A DNA stretch of 64,000 nucleotides. It comes from CAYPUT01 sp046541715. GTDB taxonomy: Bacteria > Spirochaetota > Spirochaetia > DSM-27196 > PWMO01. Where the stretch lies: positions 1 to 64,000 of the forward strand of contig JBKHCS010000002.1 of the NCBI GenBank assembly GCA_046541715.1. The letters run 5' to 3'. Below the pieces are notes generated by a model. That model did no database searches. It worked only from the letters and a program-made list of their open reading frames with translations, and was not told the DNA's origin. Each line of letters starts with the position of its first letter. Position 1 is the stretch's first letter. Shown in pieces: positions 7,843 to 16,324 of this stretch. The translations under genes and the position numbers were made by a program.

Positions 7843-9440
7843 TACTGTTGAACCAAAACCAATCGGAATCCCAGGTAGGGCGTACACCACCAAACCGGCT
7901 GGGAACCCCGAGAAGTCGGAGAAACCGTCCCCGGAAGGTTCGCCCAAGACCCGCCCCGAACCGACCGATGGGCAAACCGGGGAGCCGCTTCAACTCGAGG
8001 GGCCGGCGCGTGCTGCGGCGGTTCTACGAGATAAGACGCCCGGTGAAAGGAATTCGCGTTCCATTCCCAGACGTTTCCGGCGAGATCGTAGAGGGGTATC
8101 GGGCCTCCCGGGAGGCTTCCCACCGGGGCCGGTCCGTCACGTCCGTCTTGCAGGAAGATACCCGGATAGTTGGCGGCGGCTGCGAACTCCGCGGCCCATT
8201 CCCATTCGGCCTCGTAGGGAAGCCGCGCTCGATATCCCGGCAACGAATCTGCTAACTGTTCGGTTACCCACTCTGCGTACGCCTCGGCGGCGTACGCCGA
8301 GACGTTGACCACCGGAAGAGAGTCGTCGAGAGTCGGCCGGTCGTCGATCCAATCGGCGAGATAGTCGGTGGAAACGAGACCCGACTGCACCAGGGTGTCG
8401 AGCGCACCGAGTCCCCATTGCGGGTTGGCCTCTAGGAACGCAAGGTAGTCACCCCGGGTGACTTCGGTTTGGCCGACAAAGAAAGGGGTAATACGTACCG
8501 TGTGGGGCTGCAGGAGCCCGGCGTTAGCCGGGTCGCTCCGCGTTGCCCCCATGACAAAGACGGTTCCGGGGACTTCGTAGTATGTCATCCCGGCGGCTTG
8601 GATCTGTCGACCTCCCCCGGCGTACTCGACGTCGCCTTCCCTGGTGTACGGAAGAATCGAGGTCGTGGCCTCGGCGGTCCGGTCCGCATACCAGTCTGTT
8701 TGGGTAATTCTCTCAAGGACACCGTCCGATGCAATCTCCCCGGCGAGGTAGTGAATGGCGGGATTCGCAGCGGTGAGCCCGGCGAGAGCAGTCGCCGTGT
8801 CTGCCAGGGAGGATCCGCTGAGGACTCCCGGACCCGCGTCGGCCCGGAACGCCCCGGAGAGAAGGTCCTTCGCGAGGACGTCGCTCGTTGCGTCGAGACT
8901 TCCCCGGAGAAGAACGTCGTTGGATGAGGGGGCCTCGTCGACGAAGGCGAGGCCGGCGATCGCCTCCGAGAGGATCGGCGGAAACTGATACCGGGCGTTC
9001 GCATCTCCGATGTACGACCAGGCGGTAAAGTCTTCGAAGGCGGCCGAAAGAACCATGTCCGGCTCTCCGACCGGCAGGTTTTGGGTAACCGTCTGCCGCT
9101 TCGGAACCAGGAGCGACCCGAAAAGCCGACCGGGGACCTCCACCAGGACCCTTTGTTCCGCGTATCCCGGCCTTGAAAGCACAATCCTGCGTTCTCCGGA
9201 ATCGACGAACGCTTCGACGGGTGTCGCGCCGACGTAGACACCGTCGATTTCGACCGCAGCTGCCGGGGGAAGACTCTCGATTGTCAGGAGTGCTCCGTGG
9301 TTGAGAAGCCCCGGAAGGACCAGCAGACCAAAGAGGAGAAGCAGGAGGAGGGTCAGGTAGGCAAGGGGAACCCATTTGGTCGGAGGCATGCCGAAGACGG
9401 GCTTCAAGCGTACCGGTTCGGTAATCCGGTCGTTTTTCAT
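7842..9440 (-). CDS. Membrane-anchored PEGA plus formylglycine-generating-enzyme-like protein, probably non-catalytic
   Basis: 532 residues. A transmembrane helix at about residues 26-47 (YLTLLLLLLFGLLVLPGLL) anchors the protein, followed by a PEGA-like beta domain (VEIDGVYVGATPVEAFVDSGERRIVL), a middle region of about 150 residues without recognised motif, and a C-terminal FGE/SUMF1 fold (VPGTVFVMGA, FFVGQTEVTRGDYLAF, RLPYEAEWEWAA, YDLAGNVWEW, SVRGGSW, LGFRLV). The cysteines that bind copper and oxidise the sulfatase in true FGE are absent: the segment after RGGSW has no cysteine until WWC near the end. It probably serves as a binding or scaffolding protein outside the cytoplasm. First gene of the operon with smpB. 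Confidence 0.8.
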   Translation of the reverse strand: MKNDRITEPVRLKPVFGMPPTKWVPLAYLTLLLLLLFGLLVLPGLLNHGALLTIESLPPAAAVEIDGVYVGATPVEAFVDSGERRIVLSRPGYAEQRVLVEVPGRLFGSLLVPKRQTVTQNLPVGEPDMVLSAAFEDFTAWSYIGDANARYQFPPILSEAIAGLAFVDEAPSSNDVLLRGSLDATSDVLAKDLLSGAFRADAGPGVLSGSSLADTATALAGLTAANPAIHYLAGEIASDGVLERITQTDWYADRTAEATTSILPYTREGDVEYAGGGRQIQAAGMTYYEVPGTVFVMGATRSDPANAGLLQPHTVRITPFFVGQTEVTRGDYLAFLEANPQWGLGALDTLVQSGLVSTDYLADWIDDRPTLDDSLPVVNVSAYAAEAYAEWVTEQLADSLPGYRARLPYEAEWEWAAEFAAAANYPGIFLQDGRDGPAPVGSLPGGPIPLYDLAGNVWEWNANSFHRASYLVEPPQHAPAPRVEAAPRFAHRSVRGGSWANLPGTVSPTSRGSQPVWWCTPYLGFRLVLVQQ

Positions 9441-9448
9441 GTGGGGGA

Positions 9449-9478
9449 AGTATAGGTACCGCTATCTTGACTTGTCAA
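9449..9478 (-). promoter_or_regulatory. Promoter of the FGE-like/smpB operon, overlapping a divergent -35 box
   Basis: On the minus strand TTGACA (9473-9478), 18 nt, TATACT (9449-9454), then 8 nt to the ATG at 9440. The sequence TTGACTTGTCAA at 9467-9478 is an inverted repeat (TTGAC-2-GTCAA), so a -35-like TTGTCA (9472-9477) also faces the lepB gene. The plus-strand -10 is poor (TAGCGT at 9496-9501, 6 nt before the lepB ATG). Confidence 0.6.
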
Positions 9479-9507
9479 CGCGGCGTGCGGCGTGTTAGCG
9501 TCTGTCG

Positions 9508-10494
9508 ATGTCCCAGGAGTCCCCCGCCTTTGCCGATCGCCTCGTTCGGTTTACCGAAGCCTTCCTGAGCCGCCGCCGGGAGAAGCACGCACGGAAAAAG
9601 GAGCGGCAGCGGCAGAAGAACCAGATTCTCGACTGGATCGAAGCGTTTCTTTGGGCAGCCTTCGTCGTTTTGCTCATCAATCAATACCTGCTTCAGGCGT
9701 ATCAGATTCCCTCGGGGTCGATGATCGACACCCTGATGGAGCAGGACCGAATCTTCGTTAACAAGATGATCTTCGGACCGGAGCTCCTTCCGGGGCTCGG
9801 GAAGCTCCCCGGTTTTCGGGAGCCGGAGCGAGGGGAGGTCATTATTTTCGAGAATCCTTCGTACCTCGGCCGGGGAACGCTCTTCGACATCGTCCAGAGG
9901 GTTCTCTACATGGTAACGCTCTCGATGGTCGATATAGACCGGGATGAGGAAGGGCGCCCCCGGGCTCACTTCCTTATCAAGAGGGGCGTAGGGATGCCCG
10001 GAGACCGGATGCGGAGCGTAGAGGGTAATTTGTTCATTCAGTTGCCGGGAACCGACCGATGGCTCCCGGAGGATCAGTTTCAAGTTGCGACGGGTCTCGA
10101 ATACCCGGTGCGTCGCCTTGTGCCGCCGGAGTCCTACGCCGTCCTCGAGGAGGCGGGGGTAGTCTTGGCCCTCCGGGATTCCGGCGTCGCTCCGGACGTG
10201 AATGGCGGCGCCCTCGACCGGGTAAGAAACATGCGCTATGTCGACGGGTTCTACGTCGACGAGATGAGAACCGAAGAGCTCTACCGGATTCAGCCGCAGG
10301 ACCGACGTATAGCGGCGAGGTTCCAGGTGTATCGGCAAGGCTGGTACGTACCGGAGGGTCGTCGGATGCCCCTGGGGGACAACCGGGATAACTCTCGAGA
10401 CGGACGCTTCTTTGGGCCTGTCCCCCTAGAGGACATACTCGGTCGGGCGATGTTCCGGTATTGGCCTATCGGGCGGTTCGGAGCTATTCACTAA
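9508..10494 (+). CDS. lepB: Signal peptidase I (catalytic)
   Basis: Inner-membrane serine protease that removes signal peptides from exported proteins. The 328-residue protein has a basic N-terminus, one transmembrane helix at about residues 42-62, the nucleophile Ser71 in IPSGSM and the general base Lys158 in FLIKRGVGMPGD. The C-terminal box GDNRDNSRDGRFFGPVPLEDILGRA is complete. Two inserted stretches between the catalytic boxes make it longer than E. coli-type minimal forms. It is followed after 2 nt by a degenerate paralogue. Confidence 0.93.
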   Translation: MSQESPAFADRLVRFTEAFLSRRREKHARKKERQRQKNQILDWIEAFLWAAFVVLLINQYLLQAYQIPSGSMIDTLMEQDRIFVNKMIFGPELLPGLGKLPGFREPERGEVIIFENPSYLGRGTLFDIVQRVLYMVTLSMVDIDRDEEGRPRAHFLIKRGVGMPGDRMRSVEGNLFIQLPGTDRWLPEDQFQVATGLEYPVRRLVPPESYAVLEEAGVVLALRDSGVAPDVNGGALDRVRNMRYVDGFYVDEMRTEELYRIQPQDRRIAARFQVYRQGWYVPEGRRMPLGDNRDNSRDGRFFGPVPLEDILGRAMFRYWPIGRFGAIH

Positions 10495-10496
10495 CG

Positions 10497-11240
10497 ATGA
10501 TCGGCTCGAGTCGCTGGGAACGCTACTCCGACTACAAGCACGCGCGGCGGAAGGGGCACCCGGTTCTGCGGGTACTCCTGCTGTTGTTCTACGTCTTTAT
10601 CGCCGTTCAGGTGATCTGGGCGCTCTTCTTTCAGTCGTACCGGATCACCTCGGTGGCAATGGCTCCCACCCTGCAGCCGGGGGACAGGGTGCTCGTCAAC
10701 CGGTTGCCGGACGGCCCCCTCGGTGGGCTTCTCGGGGGCACGAGAAGGTTACCGGACCGGGGGGATCTGGTCCTCGCGGTCCCGGCCTACGCCCCGGCCG
10801 ACGGCTCACTCAGCCGGATCTTCGACGGTGTTCTTCGCTTCCTCACTTTTCAATCGTTCTCGGGCTTCCGGGCGACGGACCCTACGGACACCCGCCTGGT
10901 CTTCCGCCGGGTCCTCGCCCTTCCGGGGGACGAAATCCGGATGGACGACTACGTATTCCGGGTCCGGGAAGGGGCGGACGGCGCCTTCCGGAACGAGTTC
11001 GAGACAACAGGACTCAACTACGAATTGGAGCGACGGCCCCCGCCGTCGGGGTGGCGCCGAGAGGATCCCTTTTCCGGAACGATGGTACCGCTGAGCCTGT
11101 CGGAGGGGGAGTTGTTTATCTCAGGTGACAACCGGGGCGCCGCCTTGGATTCCCGTCACTGGGGAGGCATTAGCCTCGAAGACATTGAAGGGCGCGTCTT
11201 CTTCCGGCTCTGGCCCTTGAGTCGTTTTGGCCGGCTCTGA
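10497..11240 (+). CDS. Signal peptidase I paralogue lacking both catalytic residues
   Basis: 247 residues, S26 family fold with a transmembrane helix at about 24-44, PTLQPGDRVLVNRL, LALPGDEI and the C-terminal box SGDNRGAALDSRHWGGISLEDIEGRVFFRLWP. The nucleophile motif PSGSM is TSVAM here, so the catalytic serine position is Ala54, and the base motif IKR is FRR, so the lysine position is Arg137. The reading frame is intact and the fold motifs are kept, which argues for a selected non-proteolytic role (perhaps partner or regulator of the active LepB) rather than decay. The ATG at 10497 is 2 nt after the lepB stop; the end overlaps hemW by 14 nt. Confidence 0.85.
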   Translation: MIGSSRWERYSDYKHARRKGHPVLRVLLLLFYVFIAVQVIWALFFQSYRITSVAMAPTLQPGDRVLVNRLPDGPLGGLLGGTRRLPDRGDLVLAVPAYAPADGSLSRIFDGVLRFLTFQSFSGFRATDPTDTRLVFRRVLALPGDEIRMDDYVFRVREGADGAFRNEFETTGLNYELERRPPPSGWRREDPFSGTMVPLSLSEGELFISGDNRGAALDSRHWGGISLEDIEGRVFFRLWPLSRFGRL

Positions 11241-12435
11241 CCTTTCCGTCTACGTCCATCTCCCCCTTTGCCCCTCCCGGTGCCACTACTGTGACTTCTA
11301 CTCGGAAACCGTGGCTTGTCAGGAGCTCAAGAGCACCGGAGCCCGTCTGGTCGATCGCATTCTTGCCGACACCGAGGCTTGGCTGGAGTCCCCTTACCTC
11401 GATCACCCGGGGGGGTACCGAGTAACCACGGTCTACCTGGGCGGGGGATCCCCCACCTATTTCGGAGCGGAGACTCTCGGAGGTCTCCTTACCGGCCTGG
11501 AGCGTCGGCTTCCGACCGTGCCCGAGACGGAATGGAGCGTCGAGAGCCACCCGGTAGATCTTACCCCGGAGGTCGTCGAGGTGCTCGAAGGGTCCGAGGT
11601 CAACCGATTGAGTCTCGGCGTCCAATCCTTCGAACCGGAGACGCTGCGCCTGATAGGCCGTCGGGACCCGGAGGCTTCCGAACCGGATGCTCTGGGCCGG
11701 ACCCTTCGCGGTTGGTCCGGGACTATCTCGGTGGACCTGATCGGCGAGCGACCGGGACAGAGTGCGGCGGGCCTCCGGAGGGACATAACGGCGGCCGTGA
11801 GTCTCGGGGCCCGGCACGTGAGCGTCTATCCCCTTTCGTGGCCCGACGAAAGTCCCGGCGGTAAGCCCGACCCTCGGGAACGCCTCGGGTATCCGGAGTT
11901 CGACGCCTGGGAGGTCGCCGAGAAGACCCTCGGCGACGCCGGGTTTCTCCGGTACGAAGTCTCCAACTTTGCCCGGTCCGGTTTCGAATGCCGTCATTCC
12001 CTCGCCTACTGGCGAATGGCTCCCTACGTCGGTATTGGCCCCGGGGCGGTAGGCACCCTTCCGTATCCGACGGAGAGCCGTGGGGAAGAGAGGTGGACCC
12101 TGCGGGCTTCGGGTATACAACCGGTAGCCGCGTATCTCCGGGCAACCGAAACTCCGGCGATCACCCTGGAGACGCAGAGCAAGAAGAAGGCTCTCTTCGA
12201 GCGGCTTATGATGGGCCTTCGCTTGACCGAAGGGCTCTCTTTGGAGGCGATCGGCCGGGAGTTCGGCAAGGACGCCCTAGGGCGGGTTGCAGCGGTCATT
12301 CGCCCCTACCTAGACGACGGACTCCTCGAGGAGGTCGCCCTTTTCGGCGGGAGCGACCACCGGCTTCGGTGCCTACCGGCAGGGCGTCTGCGCCTCGACG
12401 AGGTACTGAGGGGTATAATTAACTTAATGGACTAA
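11227..12435 (+). CDS. hemW: Radical SAM protein HemW family (heme chaperone / coproporphyrinogen III oxidase-like)
   Basis: 402 residues with the HemW cluster motif CPSRCHYC within HLPLCPSRCHYCDF near residues 12-26, the SAM-binding GGGSPTYF, LGVQSF and the C-terminal winged HemW domain (LFERLMMGLRLTEGLSLEAI). HemW proteins carry heme to target enzymes; older annotation calls them HemN-like oxidases. The cluster sequence is CxxxCxxC. The TTG at 11227 overlaps the preceding gene by 14 nt and gives the expected N-terminus. No heme biosynthesis gene is nearby. Confidence 0.85.
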   Translation: MAGSDLSVYVHLPLCPSRCHYCDFYSETVACQELKSTGARLVDRILADTEAWLESPYLDHPGGYRVTTVYLGGGSPTYFGAETLGGLLTGLERRLPTVPETEWSVESHPVDLTPEVVEVLEGSEVNRLSLGVQSFEPETLRLIGRRDPEASEPDALGRTLRGWSGTISVDLIGERPGQSAAGLRRDITAAVSLGARHVSVYPLSWPDESPGGKPDPRERLGYPEFDAWEVAEKTLGDAGFLRYEVSNFARSGFECRHSLAYWRMAPYVGIGPGAVGTLPYPTESRGEERWTLRASGIQPVAAYLRATETPAITLETQSKKKALFERLMMGLRLTEGLSLEAIGREFGKDALGRVAAVIRPYLDDGLLEEVALFGGSDHRLRCLPAGRLRLDEVLRGIINLMD

Positions 12436-12457
12436 AAAGAGTTATCGGGTTTCGTGG

Positions 12458-12486
12458 TTGACAGAGGGACCCGGGGTTGGTAGCTT
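12458..12486 (+). promoter_or_regulatory. Promoter of the yebC-ruvCAB-queA operon
   Basis: A perfect TTGACA (12458-12463), 17-nt spacer and TAGCTT (12481-12486), ending 10 nt before the yebC ATG. The bases between (ccatctaaca) hold no Shine-Dalgarno, so the transcript would have a leader of only about 3-4 nt. Confidence 0.6.
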
Positions 12487-12496
12487 CCATCTAACA

Positions 12497-13234
12497 ATGT
12501 CTGGACATAGCAAGTGGGCGACGATTCGCCACAAGAAAGGCGCCCAGGACGCCAAACGGGGAAAGCTCTTTACGAAGCTCATCAAGGAAATCACGGTATC
12601 CGCGCGCCTCGGCGGCGGGGATATCGAGGCCAATCCACGGCTGAGAACCGCAGTCCTCAAGGCCAAGACGGCCAACATGCCGAAGGACAACGTCGAGCGG
12701 GCGATCAAGAAGGGCACGGGGGACCTCGGCGGCTCGGATTACGTCGAAATCGTCTACGAGGGGTACGGCCCCGGCGGTGTCGCGGTGATGGTCGAGTGTC
12801 TGACCGACAACAAGAATCGGACCGCCGCCGACGTTCGGAGCATCTTCGGTAAGGGCGGTGGAAACCTCGGAGAGAACGGGTGCGTCTCGTACCTCTTTCA
12901 TCGAAAGGGCGTCATTGCCTTTTCCGGGGAGGACTATTCGGAAGACGAGATTCTCGAGGCCGCTCTCGAAGCCGGGGCGGAGGATGTCTCCTCCCAGGGG
13001 GACACGATCGAAGTAACGACGAGCCCCGAAGATTTCGAGGCGGTTCTCGAAGCCCTCCAAAAGGCCGGCTTCGAGGAGTCGGTCGCCTCGGTGACGATGG
13101 TCCCCGAGACGACGGTGGAGCTGGACGCCGAAGGGACCCAAAAGGCTCTGCGCATGATCGAGAATCTGGACGACCACGACGACGTGCAAGAGGTCTACAC
13201 GAATCTAGACATCCCCGACGACTACGAGGGGTAA
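12497..13234 (+). CDS. yebC: YebC/PmpR family protein
   Basis: 245 residues beginning SGHSKWATIRHKKGAQDAKRGKLF, the hallmark of the family, with GYGPGGVAVMVECLTDNKNRTAADVR and the C-terminal VTMVPETTVELD segment. Members act as transcription regulators (near ruvC in many genomes) or help ribosomes through proline stretches; which applies here cannot be told. The start at 12497 is fixed by the conserved N-terminus. The stop overlaps the ruvC ATG by one base (TAATG). Confidence 0.95.
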   Translation: MSGHSKWATIRHKKGAQDAKRGKLFTKLIKEITVSARLGGGDIEANPRLRTAVLKAKTANMPKDNVERAIKKGTGDLGGSDYVEIVYEGYGPGGVAVMVECLTDNKNRTAADVRSIFGKGGGNLGENGCVSYLFHRKGVIAFSGEDYSEDEILEAALEAGAEDVSSQGDTIEVTTSPEDFEAVLEALQKAGFEESVASVTMVPETTVELDAEGTQKALRMIENLDDHDDVQEVYTNLDIPDDYEG

Positions 13235-13719
13235 TGCGCAGGATTCTGGGGATCGACCCCGGCCTGGCTTCCACCGGCTTTGGCGTTATCGAGACGAGCG
13301 GTACGAGCTACCGCCACCTTTACCACGGTGTCATCATGACCGAGCCGACGGAAACGACGGGGGACCGCCTCGCCGGAATCTATCGCGAAATCGAAGCGGT
13401 AATACGCAGGTTTTCCCCTACAGAGGCGGCCGTGGAGTCGCTCTTCTTCGCAAAGAACGCCACCAGCGCGATTCCCGTCGCCCAGGCCCGAGGGGTCGTT
13501 CTGCTCGCCCTCGTCCACGCCGGAATAACCGGTGTAGAATATGCTCCCCAGGCTATAAAGCGAGCCCTCGTCGGCCTAGGGCGGGCGGACAAGTACCAGG
13601 TTCAGGAGTTGGTCCGGGTGGTTCTCGGTCTGCCTGAGATTCCTTCCCCGGACCACGCGGCGGATGCCCTGGCCGTTGCGGTGTGCCATGTGCACCATAG
13701 TTCGATAAAGCTGGGTTGA
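13234..13719 (+). CDS. ruvC: Crossover junction endodeoxyribonuclease RuvC
   Basis: Resolves Holliday junctions after RuvAB branch migration. 161 residues with the catalytic acidic residues in RILGIDPGLASTGFG, AVESLFFAKN and DHAADALAVAVCH. The ATG shares a base with the yebC stop. It is followed after 13 nt by ruvA. Confidence 0.96.
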   Translation: MRRILGIDPGLASTGFGVIETSGTSYRHLYHGVIMTEPTETTGDRLAGIYREIEAVIRRFSPTEAAVESLFFAKNATSAIPVAQARGVVLLALVHAGITGVEYAPQAIKRALVGLGRADKYQVQELVRVVLGLPEIPSPDHAADALAVAVCHVHHSSIKLG

Positions 13720-13732
13720 TTGTGAGGGCGAG

Positions 13733-14293
13733 ATGATTGCGAGCATTACCGGGGTAGTCACCCACATCGGCGACGGGAGCGTTCGGCTCCAGTGCGGCGC
13801 CTTCGAGGTCGAAGCCGAAGTGAGCGATCCGACCGCCGGAGCTCTTTCGATGGAAAAAGAGACGGTACGCCTGTTGACGATTCTCCATCACCGGGAGGAT
13901 TCGATGCGGCTCTACGGCTTCTTGACCGAGGAGGAGCGCGAGCTGTTTACCTCCCTCCAGTCGGTGAACGGGATCGGGCCCAAACAGGCGCTCAGAATCC
14001 TTTCCGGAGAGCGGCCGTCGGTCCTCCGGGAGATGATCAAGACCGGCAACGTTGCGGCTCTCGCCGGCATAAAGGGCGTCGGGCCGAAGACCGCCCAGCG
14101 ACTGATCGTGGCCCTCGAAGGTCGGATTCCGGAATTAGAGCCGGACGGCGCATCCCCGAAGAACGACATCGTCCGAGCCCTCATAGAGATGGGGTTCGAC
14201 CGGCGGGACGCTCAGGACGCCGTAATGCGCCTCTCCCCGGAGCTCCAGGACGAGGCGGAGCTTCTCCGCCGCTGCATTATTGAGTTGACATGA
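13733..14293 (+). CDS. ruvA: Holliday junction branch migration protein RuvA
   Basis: Tetrameric junction-binding partner of RuvB. The 186-residue product shows the N-terminal OB domain (MIASITGVVTHIGDGSVRLQCGAFEVEAEV), the paired helix-hairpin-helix motifs (VNGIGPKQALRIL and IKGVGPKTAQRLI) and the small C-terminal RuvB-binding domain (VRALIEMGFDRRDAQDAV). The stop overlaps the ruvB start as ATGA. Confidence 0.96.
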   Translation: MIASITGVVTHIGDGSVRLQCGAFEVEAEVSDPTAGALSMEKETVRLLTILHHREDSMRLYGFLTEEERELFTSLQSVNGIGPKQALRILSGERPSVLREMIKTGNVAALAGIKGVGPKTAQRLIVALEGRIPELEPDGASPKNDIVRALIEMGFDRRDAQDAVMRLSPELQDEAELLRRCIIELT

Positions 14294-15318
14294 GCTCGGA
14301 TATTCTAGACGGATCGAAACGGGAAGAGGACGCCCCGGAGATTACTTTGCGGCCCCGGAGCCTTGCGGAGTTTCAGGGACAAGAGGCGGTCAAGGAGAAT
14401 CTGCGTATCTTTATACAGGCTGCCCGGGAACGCCGGGACACGCTGGACCACGTCTTTCTGAGCGGCCCCCCGGGGGTCGGGAAGACTACCTTGGCGGGAA
14501 TAATGGCCCAGGAGCTCGGGGCCGAGTTCAAGGTGACCGGCGCTCCGGCTCTCGAGAAACCGAAGGACCTCGCCGGAATTCTTACCTCCTTGAGCGACGG
14601 GGCCGTGTTCTTTATCGACGAGATACACCGTCTCCGGGCGCCGATCGAAGAGATGCTCTACATCGCGATGGAAGATTTCGAGCTCGATTGGATAATCGGT
14701 CAGGGCCCCGCAGCCCGGGCGATTCGCGTTCCGTTACCCCGTTTTACCCTGGTAGGAGCTACCACCAAGCCGGGCTCGGTTTCCGGGCCGTTGATGAGTC
14801 GTTTCGGGATCTCCCTTCGGATAGGTTTCTACGCCGGGGGAGAGCTCGAGGCCATCGTCAGGCGGTCCGCGACTATCCTCGACATCCTTACAAAGGAAGG
14901 CGCGGTGAGCCTTTTAGCCGAGTGTTCCCGGGGCACGCCCCGGGTCGCCAATAGGCTTCTCCGCCGGGCGAGAGATTTCGCCCAGGTTCTCGGGGACGGA
15001 AAGGTTACCCCGGATATCGTCCGGGAAGCCCTCGAGCGGCTTGGAATCGACCGCCTCGGCCTCGGAGAGCAGGACCGGAGGATACTGGCGACGATTATAG
15101 ACCACTACAGCGGAGGGCCCGTCGGGGCTGAGACGCTTGCCATCTCGATCGGAGAGGGGATCGACACCCTCGAGGACTTCTACGAGCCTTACCTGATACA
15201 ACGGGGACTGATTAAGAGGACCCCTCGGGGGCGGGTAGTAACCGAGCGAGCGTACAAGCACCTCGGTCGCGCCTTTCTAACGCGAGAGGATCATGGAGAC
15301 CAAGGACTTCTTCTTTGA
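14290..15318 (+). CDS. ruvB: Holliday junction ATP-dependent helicase RuvB
   Basis: AAA+ motor of branch migration, 342 residues. Walker A GPPGVGKTT at residues 59-67, Walker B FFIDEIHRL, sensor region GATTKPG and a C-terminal winged helix (GLIKRTPRGRVVTERAYKHL). It overlaps ruvA by 4 nt and queA by 26 nt, so the three Ruv proteins are probably made in step. Confidence 0.97.
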   Translation: MSSDILDGSKREEDAPEITLRPRSLAEFQGQEAVKENLRIFIQAARERRDTLDHVFLSGPPGVGKTTLAGIMAQELGAEFKVTGAPALEKPKDLAGILTSLSDGAVFFIDEIHRLRAPIEEMLYIAMEDFELDWIIGQGPAARAIRVPLPRFTLVGATTKPGSVSGPLMSRFGISLRIGFYAGGELEAIVRRSATILDILTKEGAVSLLAECSRGTPRVANRLLRRARDFAQVLGDGKVTPDIVREALERLGIDRLGLGEQDRRILATIIDHYSGGPVGAETLAISIGEGIDTLEDFYEPYLIQRGLIKRTPRGRVVTERAYKHLGRAFLTREDHGDQGLLL

Positions 15319-16318
15319 GATCCCCCCGGAACAGATAGCCCAGGAGCCCTCCGCCCGGCGGGAAGACGCCCGCCTGATGCTTCTCGACCGGCGGACCGGC
15401 GAGCGGACCGTAAGTCGGGTGTCTGACCTTGCGGACCTTGTCGCGCCGGGGACCCTGATTGTCACCAACAACACTCTGGTAGAGAAGAAGCGACTCGAGG
15501 GACTACGGCCCGGTGGCGGTGTCGTCGAGCTGCTTCTGCTCCGGCGGCTCCCTTCGAAAGAGTGGCAGGTCATGGTTGGGGGGCCCGGGCGGTTTCGTCC
15601 CGGGTTGGCCCTTACCCTGCCGGAAGGGAGAAGAGCGACGCTCCGAGAGCCCGAGGGGCGGCATTGGCGGGTCTCCCTCGAGCCCGAGATCGACTCCGGG
15701 TACCTAGAGCGGAACGGGTCGGTTCCCCTTCCACCCTACATCCGCCGGCAACCGAACCGCCTCGACGAATCGCGGTATCAGACGGTCTACGCCGAGAAAC
15801 CGGGGTCCGCCGCGGCACCGACGGCGGGGCTCCACTTTACCCTCGAGCTCCTCGGGAGGCTTCGGAACGCGGGGTGCGAGGTTGCCTCGGTTACCCTCCA
15901 CGTCGGCATAGACACCTTCGCCCCGATCCGGGCCGAACGTGTCGAGGACCACGAGATGCACGGGGAGTGGTACGAGATTTCCGAAGAGACGGCGGAGGCG
16001 GTAAACCGGGCAAAGGCCGAGGGGCGCCCCGTCCTCGCCGTGGGTACCACGACCGTCCGCACCCTCGAGGCCGCGGCCCGGGTATCAACGGGAAGGCCGG
16101 TTTCTCCGGGGAGCGCAACGACCGACCTGTACATCTACCCGGGATTCGAGTTCCGGGTAGTCGACTCCATGTTTACGAACTTCCATACCCCGGGGTCGAG
16201 CCTGGTGGTGATGGTGTCCGCTTTTGCCGGTCAAGAGGCGATCCGGGAAGCATACCAGGACGCCATAGACCGGGGATTCCGCTTCTTCTCCTACGGCGAT
16301 GCGATGCTTATCCGGTAA
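15293..16318 (+). CDS. queA: S-adenosylmethionine:tRNA ribosyltransferase-isomerase QueA
   Basis: Transfers and rearranges the ribose of SAM onto preQ1 in tRNA to form epoxyqueuosine; partner of Tgt, which is encoded at 42 kb. The 341-residue protein has the typical start KDFFFEIPPEQIAQEPSARRED, AAPTAGLHFT, TLHVGIDTFAPIR and the end FFSYGDAMLIR. The start lies inside ruvB (26-nt overlap). The gene converges on the secreted unknown, 6 bp away. Confidence 0.95.
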   Translation: METKDFFFEIPPEQIAQEPSARREDARLMLLDRRTGERTVSRVSDLADLVAPGTLIVTNNTLVEKKRLEGLRPGGGVVELLLLRRLPSKEWQVMVGGPGRFRPGLALTLPEGRRATLREPEGRHWRVSLEPEIDSGYLERNGSVPLPPYIRRQPNRLDESRYQTVYAEKPGSAAAPTAGLHFTLELLGRLRNAGCEVASVTLHVGIDTFAPIRAERVEDHEMHGEWYEISEETAEAVNRAKAEGRPVLAVGTTTVRTLEAAARVSTGRPVSPGSATTDLYIYPGFEFRVVDSMFTNFHTPGSSLVVMVSAFAGQEAIREAYQDAIDRGFRFFSYGDAMLIR

Positions 16319-16324
16319 CGGGGA

